Positions 42,608 to 51,371 of a stretch of 64,000 nt of DNA are shown piece after piece. Position 1 is the first letter of the stretch. Each line of letters begins with the position of its first letter. The position numbers and the translations under genes were made by a program. Origin of the DNA: Streptosporangium nondiastaticum (GTDB lineage: Bacteria; Actinomycetota; Actinomycetes; Streptomycetales; Streptomycetaceae); contig NZ_PXWG01000007.1 in assembly GCF_003011965.1 (NCBI RefSeq), forward strand, positions 62,001-126,000, in the 5' to 3' direction. A model generated the notes under the pieces. It did no database searches. It was given only the letters and a program-made list of their open reading frames with translations, and was not told where the DNA came from.

Positions 42608-45600
42608 GTGTTTGCATGCTGGCCGGCGCTGCCGGACGACGACTGTGCCGCTCTTGAAGGCTGTACGTCTTGTGACGGCTGTACTCCTTGCGCCGCCACC
42701 GGCCCGGACAGCGGGGACCACGGCCTGGACAGCAGCGGGGGCCGTGCCCCGGTGCGAGGGGGACTCATCGGCCGCGAACGCGAAATGGGACAGATCGCGG
42801 CCGCGCTGGCCGCTGCCCGGTCCGGGCGGGGCGGCGCGCTCGTCGTCACCGGCGAGCCCGGTGCAGGCAAGACCCGGCTCGCCGCCGAAGCCCTCGGCGC
42901 GGCCGCCGCGGCGGGCATGGTCACGATACGCGGGCGGGCCGGTACGGTCGGGCCGCCCGTCCCGTACCGGCCCATGGTCGAAGCACTGCTCCTGCTGGCC
43001 CGCACCGGCCTGCTGCCGGACCCGGACGAACTGGGCCACTACGGGCCGGTCCTGACCCGCCTGCTGAACGGCACCGAGGACGCGGGCCCCGGCGCCGCGT
43101 CGCACATCATGGTCGCCGAAACGATGCTGCGCGTTCTCGCCGCCGTCGGAGGACGCCCGGCCGGGCAGCCGGGACAACGAGAGCAACAGGGGCAACCAGG
43201 ACAACAGGGGCAACGTGGGTGGCGCGGCTGCCTGCTCGTCCTCGACGACCTGCACGACTCCGACGCCGGAACGCTCGCGGTCGTCGAGTACCTCCTCTAC
43301 AACATCGGGCAGCAGTCGGCCGTCCTCCTGCTCATCGCGGGGTGCGCCCCCTGCACGGTGACCGGCCTGGCCGTGCGGGCACGCCAGTACGGGGCCGCGG
43401 AGGTGCTCGACCTGCCGCCCCTCGGCCGCTCCGACGTGCACCTGCTCGTCGCCGCCGAGCTGGGCATCGCCCCGGAAAGGGCCTGCCCCGGGCTCGTCGA
43501 GCGCGTGGTGGCCGGCAGCGCCGGGATCCCGTTCGTGGTCAAGGAACTCGTCCGCGACCCCGCCGCCCTCCACGGCACCCCGGTGCCGTCCGTGCCGGCC
43601 GCCGTCGCGGTCCGCGTCAGACGCCAGGCCGAGCGGCTCGGCCCGCTCGGCCTGCAGTTCCTCAGCATGGCGGCCCTGTTCGGCCGGCGCTTCCCCCTGC
43701 CCGTGCTGGAGCACGCGATCGGCCGCGACCACGGCGAACTGTCCGCGATCCTGCGCGCCGCGGTCGCCTCGTACCTGATCACGCCGGACGGCTCGGACAC
43801 GCAGTGGTTCGCCTTCCGCTACGGGCTGGCGGCCGAGGCCCTGACGGCAGGCCTCGGGCCGGGGGAGCGCGCCGGACACGCACGGCTGCTGGCGCGCGCA
43901 CTGACCGCCCTCCACCCCGGGCTGCCCGGAGCGTGGTGCGCGCACGCCGCCCGGCTGCACGAGCACGGTGGCGACACCGAGGAAGCCATCCGCCTGTACG
44001 GCGAAGCGGCGGCGCGGGCGATGAGCGAGGGCGGTGACGGCATGGCCGATCGGGCGGTGGCGCTGCTGACCCGGGCCCACCACCTCCTCGGACCCACGAC
44101 GGCCCCCGACGTGCACGCCACGGTGCTGGAACAACTGCTGGACGCGGTCGCCCGTTCCGCACGATGCGACCGGCTGCCCGCACCGGGCACCGTCCTGGAC
44201 GGTGACGGCAGCGTGCCCGGCATACCCGCCCGGCGGCAGGCCGGGATCCACGCCCGGCTGAGCGGCATCGCCACCCTGGCGGGCCGGCCCGCACAAGCTC
44301 TGCGACACGCCGACACCGCCCGCAAGCTGCTGGGAATCCACCACCCGTTCGATGACCACACCACCCTCGTGGACATGACCGCGGCGTACGCGGAACTGCA
44401 CCGACCGGGCCCGTACCGGCTGCGCACCGCCACCCGGTTCGCCCGCCGGGCGCTGGACGCCGCCCGGCGCACCGGCCTGCCGGAGGCGGAGTGCGAGGCT
44501 CTGCTGCTGCTCGGGCAGCTCGCCCGGGAACAGGACGAGCCCACGGCGACCGCCCACTTCGAGCAGGCCCGCACGGTCGCCCTCGCACAACGGCTCCCCG
44601 CTCTCCTCGTGACCGCCGAGGTCCGCCTGGCCACCGTCGCGGCGAGCCATGACGGACAGCCGGGCCGGATCGAGCGGGCCCGGCGGGAGGCCTTGCGCAT
44701 GGGCCTGCGGCCGCCCGCGTACGAAGCCGGCTTCGCCCTCGCGCTCGACCGGATCCGGCGCTGCGAGTTCGCAGAAGCCCAGGACCTGATCCGCGAGGAG
44801 GCGGCCGGTGCCGAACGCCGGGGACTGGGCCGGCACCTGGCCATGATGCGGCTCGCCGAGGCCGTGTGCCACGCCCACCAGGGCCGGCGCGCCCCGATGG
44901 AGGAGGCGCTGGAGCGACTGGCCCCGCTCATCGACGCCGCACCGGGCCTGCGAGCGATGTCGTACGGGCAGGCGCGGGCGTTCTGCTCGCTGCTGGAGGA
45001 GCGGCACGAGGCAGCCGTGCACGAGTTCGCGCAGGCGCTCGCCTACGACGTGGAGAACCCCGCGACCAGCGAGTTCGGCAAGCACGGCATCATCCTGCTG
45101 CTCGGCGTACTGGCCGGGCGCATGGGCCGGCAGCACTACGCCGCCGCCGTACGGGCGAGCGTCAGCCGCACCCGCTGGAACCGCCAGTTCGTGGGCTTGG
45201 CGGACGCCGTCCTGCTCGGTCGCGAGGGCCGCCCCGGCGAGGCGGCGGCCGCCGCGGGCACGGCGCTGGAAGCGTCCGAGCCCTACCCCATGGCGCGCCG
45301 GCTGTGTCTGCGCCTGGTGGCGCGGCACGCGCACGAGGACGGCTGGGGCGAGCCGGTCGAGTGGTTGCGCGAAGCGGAGGAGTACTTCCACGGGGCGGGC
45401 CTCCAGGTGGTCGCCGGCGCCGGCCGGGCCCTGCTGCGCGGGATGGGCGCTTCGGTCCGGCAACGGCGCACGGGCACGGAGCAGGTGCCGCCGGAGCTGC
45501 GCCGGTGCGGCATCACCGTCCGCGAGTTCGAGGTGGCCCGGCTCGTCGCCGAACGGATCGCCAACAAGGACATCGCCGGGCAGTTGCACATCTCGCCGCG

Positions 45601-45694
45601 CACCGTCGAGAAGCACGTCGCGAGCCTCCTCCAGAAGACCGGTCACCCGAACCGGAAGGCGTTCGCCACCGCCGCCCGCGACCTGGTCCCCTGA
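42608..45694 (+). CDS. LAL-type (large ATP-binding LuxR) transcriptional regulator
   Basis: A 1028-residue regulator. The N-terminus is unusual: six cysteines, four of them as C-x2-C-x2-C-x2-C (GCTSCDGCTPC). A P-loop AAA/STAND ATPase follows (LVVTGEPGAGKTRLAAEALG, Walker B LLVLDDLHDSD). Then comes a long helical sensor region of TPR-like repeats and a C-terminal LuxR HTH (ITVREFEVARLVAERIANKD, then IAGQLHISPRTVEKHVASLL). LAL proteins are activators of secondary-metabolite clusters. GTG 42608 is preferred (GGGGAGGGGA 7 nt upstream) over GTG 42572. Between the P-loop and Walker B lies a Gln/Gly repeat. It converges with the lanthipeptide operon and is the best candidate for its activator. Confidence 0.9.
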   Translation: MFACWPALPDDDCAALEGCTSCDGCTPCAATGPDSGDHGLDSSGGRAPVRGGLIGREREMGQIAAALAAARSGRGGALVVTGEPGAGKTRLAAEALGAAAAAGMVTIRGRAGTVGPPVPYRPMVEALLLLARTGLLPDPDELGHYGPVLTRLLNGTEDAGPGAASHIMVAETMLRVLAAVGGRPAGQPGQREQQGQPGQQGQRGWRGCLLVLDDLHDSDAGTLAVVEYLLYNIGQQSAVLLLIAGCAPCTVTGLAVRARQYGAAEVLDLPPLGRSDVHLLVAAELGIAPERACPGLVERVVAGSAGIPFVVKELVRDPAALHGTPVPSVPAAVAVRVRRQAERLGPLGLQFLSMAALFGRRFPLPVLEHAIGRDHGELSAILRAAVASYLITPDGSDTQWFAFRYGLAAEALTAGLGPGERAGHARLLARALTALHPGLPGAWCAHAARLHEHGGDTEEAIRLYGEAAARAMSEGGDGMADRAVALLTRAHHLLGPTTAPDVHATVLEQLLDAVARSARCDRLPAPGTVLDGDGSVPGIPARRQAGIHARLSGIATLAGRPAQALRHADTARKLLGIHHPFDDHTTLVDMTAAYAELHRPGPYRLRTATRFARRALDAARRTGLPEAECEALLLLGQLAREQDEPTATAHFEQARTVALAQRLPALLVTAEVRLATVAASHDGQPGRIERARREALRMGLRPPAYEAGFALALDRIRRCEFAEAQDLIREEAAGAERRGLGRHLAMMRLAEAVCHAHQGRRAPMEEALERLAPLIDAAPGLRAMSYGQARAFCSLLEERHEAAVHEFAQALAYDVENPATSEFGKHGIILLLGVLAGRMGRQHYAAAVRASVSRTRWNRQFVGLADAVLLGREGRPGEAAAAAGTALEASEPYPMARRLCLRLVARHAHEDGWGEPVEWLREAEEYFHGAGLQVVAGAGRALLRGMGASVRQRRTGTEQVPPELRRCGITVREFEVARLVAERIANKDIAGQLHISPRTVEKHVASLLQKTGHPNRKAFATAARDLVP

Positions 45695-45737
45695 GACCGC
45701 GGCCTCTGAGCACCCGATCCCCTGCCGACCCGGTCTC

Positions 45738-47321
45738 CTAAGAGAGCGCGGCGGCCCCGGACAGGGTCACCACCCTGTCGAAGCGCCCGTCGAGGTCCTC
45801 GTCCCCGTGGTGGACGACGAGCAGGGCGCGCCCCCCGGTCCGCTCGCGCAGCATCCGGAAGACCAGCTCCTTGCCGGGCCCGTCGAGGTTGGCGAACGGC
45901 TCGTCGGCGAGGTACGCGTCGGCGTCCTCGCACAGGAGGGCCGCGACTCCCGTCCGCTGGCGCTGGCCGGAGGACAGCTCCGAGGGCAGCTGGTCCGCCA
46001 GCCCGTCCAGGCCCATCGCCGCGCGCAGCCGCTCGTCGGGGACCAGGTCGCGCACCGGCAGCGGGGGCAGGTTGACCGGAGTGGTCAGGCTCGCGACCCG
46101 GGGCGGCAGGGTGACCGATCCGGCGTCGGGCGCGAGCGTTCCGGAGATGATGTGCAGGAGCGTGGTCTTTCCGCAGCCGTTGGGGCCGCGGAGCAGAACG
46201 TGCTCGCCGGCGCGCAGCTCGAACGCGTCGATCACCACCTCGGCTCCGTCGCCGCGGCTGCCGGTGTCACTGCCGCTGCCGTCACTGCTGCCATCACCGT
46301 TCCCGTGTCCATTCCCGTATCCGACCCGGGCGCCACGGACCCGCACCAGCGGCCCTTCGGCGTGGTACGTAGTCTCCCGGGAGCCGCGAAGGGACTCGAT
46401 CCGCTGGAGGACGGCGGCGCTCCGGCGGGCCTGCGGAATCGTGTTGACGAGGTCGAACACCCCGGTCACCGCCCGCCACAGCGAGTTCACGAAGGCGAGG
46501 AAGCTGCCGAACGACATCCGTCCGGAGAAGACGAAGAAGGCTCCGATGACCATCGAAGCGGTGTCCGACAGGTTCATGACCAGGTCGCTCAGGGTCCGCT
46601 GCCGCTGCGACAGGCGGAAGTTGACGAAGGTGATGCCGAGGAACCCGCGCAGCGCCTCCTTGTTCGCCGCGCGGGTGCCCGGCAGCAGCGACGGCAGACC
46701 GCGCAGCGCGGGGAAGGACTCCAGCGTCCGGGTCAGCACGTTGACGTACCGCGCCTCCGCCTCGCGCTCGGGCCCGGTGTTCTTCTCGATCCGCTTGCCC
46801 AGCCGGTTGCTCACCAGCACCAGCGGCGGCACGATCACCAGCAGGACGAGGCTGGCCTGCCAGGACAGGTACAGCAGCACCCCCAGGAAGACGACCGAGG
46901 TGACCGCCTGCCGCGCGATGCGGATGGAGACGTCGATCGCCGGCAGGACGCCCTGGGAGACGTCGTTGTGGATGCGGCTGACGTACGAGGCGTTGCCCGT
47001 CTCCGCCACCTTGCGGCCGTCCAGACCGAGCGTGCGGCCCAGCAGCTCCGTCTCCAGCACCAGCGTGAACGCGTTCTCGAACCGCTTGCGCCGGCAGGCG
47101 ATCCCGTACGCCGAGACGTTGAGGGCCAGCCCGAGCAGGAGGTAGGCGAGCCCGAGGAAGAGGAACCGGCGGAGGTCGGCGGTCAGAATGGCCTGGTCGA
47201 ACAGGGCCTTGAGCAGCAGCGGGTGCACCAGGGCTTCGATCCCGCCCGTGGCGGCCTCGCCGACGAGGATCAGCACGTACGGCGACCGGTGGCCCCGCAG
47301 GGTGCGCCACAGCTGCTTCAC
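45738..47321 (-). CDS. ABC exporter (TMD-NBD half-transporter) of the lanthipeptide operon
   Basis: A 527-residue half-transporter. Six membrane helices (LILVGEAATGGIEALVHPLL and VTSVVFLGVLLYLSWQASLV among them) precede the ATPase domain with Walker A LLRGPNGCGKTTLLHIISGT, signature ELSSGQRQRTGVAALL and Walker B region DAYLADEPFANLDG. It should homodimerise and export the modified peptide. It has no N-terminal peptidase domain, so the leader must be removed elsewhere. A Gly/Asn/Asp/Ser tract of about 25 residues interrupts the ATPase before the P-loop. Its ATG overlaps the stop of lanKC by 4 nt (47318-47321), so it is co-translated. Confidence 0.9.
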   Translation of the reverse strand: MKQLWRTLRGHRSPYVLILVGEAATGGIEALVHPLLLKALFDQAILTADLRRFLFLGLAYLLLGLALNVSAYGIACRRKRFENAFTLVLETELLGRTLGLDGRKVAETGNASYVSRIHNDVSQGVLPAIDVSIRIARQAVTSVVFLGVLLYLSWQASLVLLVIVPPLVLVSNRLGKRIEKNTGPEREAEARYVNVLTRTLESFPALRGLPSLLPGTRAANKEALRGFLGITFVNFRLSQRQRTLSDLVMNLSDTASMVIGAFFVFSGRMSFGSFLAFVNSLWRAVTGVFDLVNTIPQARRSAAVLQRIESLRGSRETTYHAEGPLVRVRGARVGYGNGHGNGDGSSDGSGSDTGSRGDGAEVVIDAFELRAGEHVLLRGPNGCGKTTLLHIISGTLAPDAGSVTLPPRVASLTTPVNLPPLPVRDLVPDERLRAAMGLDGLADQLPSELSSGQRQRTGVAALLCEDADAYLADEPFANLDGPGKELVFRMLRERTGGRALLVVHHGDEDLDGRFDRVVTLSGAAALS

Positions 47322-50080
47322 CGGGCGACCTCGTCCAGGAGGAAGTCGGCCGTGCTCCCGGTGTTCACGCGGTGGAGCACCCGCAGCACGCCCGCCGAGC
47401 CGGTCAGGTAGTCGGTGGAACAGCGCAGCAGCCCCTCACCGGGGAGGCCCAGAAGGGTCCGGCCGTCCTCGTGCGACAGCGCGAAGCGCTCGGCGGGCTC
47501 GAAGAGGAAGACCCTCCGGACGATGTCGAGCTGCCGCAGGGCCGTGTCGCGGTACGAGCGGTCGCCGGTGAACTCCGCCGCGTCCAGCAGGGCGTCGGCT
47601 ATCCCGCTCATGCCGAAGGAGTACCCCGGCAGCACCGAGTACCGGACGTCCAGCCCGCGCAGGACGGTGCGCGCCGCGTCCAGGTCGCCGTAGCGCAGCA
47701 GCACCTGCGCCACGCCCGCGGACCCCACTTCGACGTACGGCTCCATGGTCCCTTCGTGCTCGAACATCACGGGGCCGCCGTCGTGGAGGGGCTTGGCATG
47801 GGCCATCTCCCAGGCGAGCGCCTCCCGCCCGAGCCGCAGGTAGTGCTCCTCTCCCGTGACCTGGTGCATGCGCAGCAGGAACATCGCCACGCCGGCCTGT
47901 CCGAAGCCCAGGCCGGTCAGCGGCCCCTCGGTGGCGAACTCGTTCAGCCAGTGGGCCCGCCCGCCGTCGCGCCGCGCCGTCTGGCACAGGATGCGCGCGC
48001 ATTCCCGCGCCGCGGTCAGGTCGCGCGGGTCGCGGTGGCGGAGGAAGAAGCGCAGGTTGGTCATGCCCACGCCGGAGAGGCCGTAGTAGAAGGTGTAGTC
48101 GCCATGCTGCACCGCACGCCGGTTGGCCTGTGCCAGCAATTCCCTGGCCCGTGCCCCGAGGCCGAGCGTGTCGGCGGCCCAGGCGATGCCGGACAGGCCG
48201 TTCATGAGACCGTCCGGGTACTGCCCCACGTCGATGTGCTCCAGCTTGCCGGCCAGCCAGGTGTGCCATTCGGGCCGGACCGGGACGCCGGAGGAGTGCA
48301 GCGCCCACAGGACCCCGCTCGCCCCGAAGCCGAGGCTCAGCGGGTTGGTGACGTGCGCGAAGGGGTCCACGGGGAAGAGCGTGTCCCGGCCGGTGTCGGC
48401 GACGGCCTCGACGAACGCGGCCACCCCGGTCTCCGCGTCCACCAGGCCGAGCCGCTCCTCGGCGACGGGTCGCGCCGGTGGCGCCTCGACCCGGCGGAGC
48501 AGGTCCGCCTCGTCCTCCAGAGCCGTGAGCACGTCGGTGAGGCCGATCCGGTCCCGGGCCAGGTCGGTGATCAGCCGGTGTACCTCCTCCGGCCAGCCCA
48601 GGCCCTCGGTGACGAAGATCCGGTACAGGTCGAGGACGTCCTCGCGCAGGTACGACATCGCCGCGATCGGGAAGACGAAGTAGGCCATGGTGGAGGCCAG
48701 CGCGTACCGGTCGCCCTCCGGCCCGTGCGCCTTGAAGATGTTGCGCGAGAGACTGAAGCCCGGTGTGAACAGCTCGACGGGCTTGCTCAGGTCGGCTTCG
48801 CGGGCAGCGGCATCGGCAGCCGCATCGGCGTCGGTGCCGGCGTCGGTCTTGCGGTCATCGGCGTCGGTGCCGGTGGCGGTGTCGGCCAGCCGGCATGCCT
48901 CCAGATCGACGATCGTCACCTCGTGGGTGTCCGGGTCGATGAGCAGGTTCGCGGCGGTGAGGTCGGTGAGGATCACACCACGCTCGTGCGCCGCCCGGAC
49001 CGCGCGCGCCAGCCCGCGGAAGACGGCGAGGAAGATCCGCAGGTACTCGCGCGACTGCTCGACGTCGAACCCCGGCCGCGCCAGCGGATTGCGTTCGAGC
49101 AGCACCGAGCGCATGTCGGTGCGGTCGATGAACTCCTCGGCGATGTAGTGGTGCTCCCAGTGGCGGAACTTCGCGACCGGAGCGGGGTACGTGCCGACGT
49201 CGGCCAGCCGGTTCAGGAACATCCACTCGCGGTCGAGGATGTCCACGGCGTCGTGGTCCTGGCGGGGATTGAGGTTGGTGTACGGGCGGGCCTCCTTGAG
49301 CACCACCTTCCGGTCGTCGTCCTCCGTGTCCTCGGCGGTGTACACGCCGCCGCTGTTGGAGAACTGGAGCGCTCCGGTCACCCGGAAGCGGCCGCCGAGC
49401 AGGCCGTCACCGTCCCCCGCCTCGTCCTCGTCGGCGGGCTTCCAGTCGTCGAACGGCCAGGGCACCCAGTCGGGCTGGGCGTACCCCGGGCGCCGGTCGT
49501 CCGCGACGGGACCGTCAGGCCCGAGGATCCGCGGCAGGCGCCGCCCGAGGACGTCGACGGTGTGGGTGTCGAGGAACTGGCCGTAGCGGAAGTAGAGCGC
49601 CTTGCTGTCCCGGTAGCGCATGTCCGACAGCACGTAGGCCCCCTCCACGCCCTCCAGGAGCTCGGCCAGGCCGGCCAGGCACGCCCTGAACTCGTCGTCG
49701 TCCCGCGGGTAGACGGTGACGAGCTTGCCGCCGCTGCCCCGGGAGACGGACTTGGAGTTGAGCATCTCGAAGACGTTGAGATCGAGAGCGATCTTGAAGT
49801 CGATCTCGCGTTCCGTCAGATATCCGATCACTGAGGCGGCGGCCTCGCGCACGTGGCGGTGGCCCGACGACACATGGATCTTCCAGCCCTGCGCCGGCAG
49901 CTCCGGGTTGTGCCGGTGGCTCCACCAGATGCCGCTGCGGACGAACCGCGCCCGTACCCTCTCGTCGAACCCGGCGAGGAAGTGGTCCGCGCTCGGCTCG
50001 TAGTAGACGTCGAGCGGGTCGAAGAACAGCGTGTTGTCCCACGCGAAGAGGAAGCGGTAGACCCATCGTTCGTTGCGCAT
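47318..50080 (-). CDS. lanKC: Class III lanthionine synthetase (LanKC)
   Basis: A 920-residue three-domain enzyme. Residues 1-210 are the phospho-Ser/Thr lyase (QGWKIHVSSGHRHVREA, with Lys and His of the SpvC-like site). Residues 230-400 are a kinase with Lys262 in VVLKEARPY, Asp373 and Asn378 in LTDLTAANLL and Asp392 in IVDLEAC. From about 560 the LanC-like cyclase follows, with repeats GFGASGVLWAL, NGLSGIAWAADTLG and GYSFGMSGIADALLDA. The zinc ligands of LanC (CHG) are absent, which identifies class III (labionin/lanthionine) rather than class IV. ATG 50080 has AGAGG upstream. The domain linkers contain Ala/Asp repeats near residue 405. It acts on the peptide encoded at 50191-50322. Confidence 0.95.
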   Translation of the reverse strand: MRNERWVYRFLFAWDNTLFFDPLDVYYEPSADHFLAGFDERVRARFVRSGIWWSHRHNPELPAQGWKIHVSSGHRHVREAAASVIGYLTEREIDFKIALDLNVFEMLNSKSVSRGSGGKLVTVYPRDDDEFRACLAGLAELLEGVEGAYVLSDMRYRDSKALYFRYGQFLDTHTVDVLGRRLPRILGPDGPVADDRRPGYAQPDWVPWPFDDWKPADEDEAGDGDGLLGGRFRVTGALQFSNSGGVYTAEDTEDDDRKVVLKEARPYTNLNPRQDHDAVDILDREWMFLNRLADVGTYPAPVAKFRHWEHHYIAEEFIDRTDMRSVLLERNPLARPGFDVEQSREYLRIFLAVFRGLARAVRAAHERGVILTDLTAANLLIDPDTHEVTIVDLEACRLADTATGTDADDRKTDAGTDADAAADAAAREADLSKPVELFTPGFSLSRNIFKAHGPEGDRYALASTMAYFVFPIAAMSYLREDVLDLYRIFVTEGLGWPEEVHRLITDLARDRIGLTDVLTALEDEADLLRRVEAPPARPVAEERLGLVDAETGVAAFVEAVADTGRDTLFPVDPFAHVTNPLSLGFGASGVLWALHSSGVPVRPEWHTWLAGKLEHIDVGQYPDGLMNGLSGIAWAADTLGLGARARELLAQANRRAVQHGDYTFYYGLSGVGMTNLRFFLRHRDPRDLTAARECARILCQTARRDGGRAHWLNEFATEGPLTGLGFGQAGVAMFLLRMHQVTGEEHYLRLGREALAWEMAHAKPLHDGGPVMFEHEGTMEPYVEVGSAGVAQVLLRYGDLDAARTVLRGLDVRYSVLPGYSFGMSGIADALLDAAEFTGDRSYRDTALRQLDIVRRVFLFEPAERFALSHEDGRTLLGLPGEGLLRCSTDYLTGSAGVLRVLHRVNTGSTADFLLDEVAR

Positions 50081-50144
50081 GTCAGCCTCTGTGATCGTGC
50101 GGATCCTGCGAGGGGCCGCCGGTGACAGCGGCCGGTGGGAACGG

Positions 50145-50185
50145 CGGATCCGTGCGGGGGCGCATCGCACCCCCGCACGGATCCG
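50145..50185 (-). terminator. Hairpin between lanthipeptide precursor and LanKC genes
   Basis: A perfect 16-bp stem (50145-50160 with 50170-50185) around a 9-nt loop, placed 5 nt after the precursor stop and 64 nt before lanKC. It is suited to partial termination and RNA protection, giving more precursor than enzyme mRNA, as in other lanthipeptide operons. Confidence 0.75.
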
Positions 50186-50190
50186 TCAGG

Positions 50191-50322
50191 TCACTGCGAG
50201 GTCGGCGGACGCTCCTCCTCGGCCCCGCAGCAGCGGCTGCCGCTGCTCGTCAGGCTGACGACGGCGGCAGCACTCTGCGTGGTGCGGGCCTCCATGCTCT
50301 GGAGCTTGAGGACGCTGCTCAT
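50191..50322 (-). CDS. lanA: Class III lanthipeptide precursor peptide
   Basis: A 43-residue gene with AGGAGG about 8 nt before its ATG. The leader begins MSSVLKLQSMEARTTQ, and LKLQ is the class III recognition motif (compare ILELQ and FDLQ in labyrinthopeptin and SapB/AmfS leaders). The core contains VVSLTSSGSRCCG: Ser23-x2-Ser26-x4-Cys31 is a labionin/lanthionine motif, with a second Cys at 32. The C-terminal tail GAEEERPPTSQ is acidic and is not found in SapB/AmfS. It is the first gene of the minus-strand operon, 111 nt before lanKC. Ring topology and leader cleavage site are not known. Confidence 0.88.
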   Translation of the reverse strand: MSSVLKLQSMEARTTQSAAAVVSLTSSGSRCCGAEEERPPTSQ

Positions 50323-50546
50323 ACGGAATACCTCCTGGGAGGGTCGGGTGCGCGGGATGCGCGGCTGACGTTCGGGATGTGCCGGCCGATCGGCAGGACT
50401 TACTCAACGCCATCCACGGGACGCGCACATGGGCGTTGGCCCCGCATAATCCCCGCCCGCACGCGGTGCGCAAATGGTGGTGGTCGCCGCGCTCGGGCCC
50501 GGCGGGTGTGGTGTGGTAGGGGGTCCAGGGGGCCCAAGGGGCACGT

Positions 50547-51371
50547 TCACACGTCGCGTCGCCGCACGGTGAACACGGCGATTCCGATCGTGATCAGCGG
50601 CCACAGGACGTACACGATCCACGAGCCGGGGACCGTGGCCGTGCAGCCCTGGGACCCGGGGTCCGGCTCCCAGGGCTCGACCAGGCGCTTCCACGCCGCC
50701 GACACCAGCGCGTGTTTGACGTCCGCCGACCAGCGGTTGCTCTCCGAGAACATCGTGGGCAGCATCAGCAGGACGAAGACGCTGGTGACCATGGTCGCCG
50801 CGGCGTGCCGGAGCAGAACACCGAGACCCAGGCCGACCAGCGCGCAGACCGGGGCCAGCAGCGCGGATGCGACCAGCGCCCGGAACACCCCGGGATGGGT
50901 GAGCGGAACACCGGCATGGTGCCTGTTCAGGGCCTGGGAGACCAGGAAAGAACCTGTGGAGGCGACCGTGCCGACCGCGGTCCACAGCGCGGCGGCGACA
51001 GCCGCCTTGGCCAGCACCACCGAGCCGCGGGCGGGGACGGCCATGGTGGTGGTGCGGATCAGGCCGCTGCCGTACTCGCTCACCACGGTAAGGGCGCCCA
51101 TGCTGCCGGCGACGAGTATCAGCGTCCAGTAGCCGGCCGCCGGGTAGGCATTGAAGGGCAGGAACTCGGCGGGGCCGGAGGGCGCGGCGGTGTCCGACAG
51201 CGTGGCCACGGCGGCGGAACCGACCACGAACAGGAGAGTGAAGGCGATCACCCACGGGGTGGAGCGCAGGGACCGCGTCTTGATCCACTCGGCGGCGAGG
51301 AGGTCGCGGAAGCGGGCCGGCGGCCCGGCGACGGGGGTGGGGGTCCGGGGGTCGGAGGCGAGTGTGGTCAT
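50547..51371 (-). CDS. ABC-2-type permease
   Basis: A 274-residue membrane protein with six helices: WVIAFTLLFVVGSAAVATLS, YWTLILVAGSMGALTVVSEY, AVAAALWTAVGTVASTGSFL, LVASALLAPVCALVGLGLGV, MVTSVFVLLMLPTMFSES and YVLWPLITIGIAVFTV. It is the membrane half of a DrrB/NodJ-like exporter. Its ATG overlaps the stop of the ATPase gene by 4 nt (51368-51371). The pair may export or protect against an antimicrobial, and being beside the lanthipeptide genes it could be an immunity exporter; this is inference. A candidate promoter region for the precursor gene lies between it and 50322. Confidence 0.88.
   Translation of the reverse strand: MTTLASDPRTPTPVAGPPARFRDLLAAEWIKTRSLRSTPWVIAFTLLFVVGSAAVATLSDTAAPSGPAEFLPFNAYPAAGYWTLILVAGSMGALTVVSEYGSGLIRTTTMAVPARGSVVLAKAAVAAALWTAVGTVASTGSFLVSQALNRHHAGVPLTHPGVFRALVASALLAPVCALVGLGLGVLLRHAAATMVTSVFVLLMLPTMFSESNRWSADVKHALVSAAWKRLVEPWEPDPGSQGCTATVPGSWIVYVLWPLITIGIAVFTVRRRDV

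Noticed and set aside
41504..45646. Very long open frame (1380 codons) on the minus strand
   Set aside because: It is antisense to the response regulator and LAL genes. The plus-strand frames have clear domains, and the antisense translation is low-complexity, as expected from high-GC third positions.
47372..49834. Open frame of 820 codons opposite LanKC
   Set aside because: Shadow of the lanKC frame: no start signal, and Val/Gly/Asp/Gln-rich composition without motifs.
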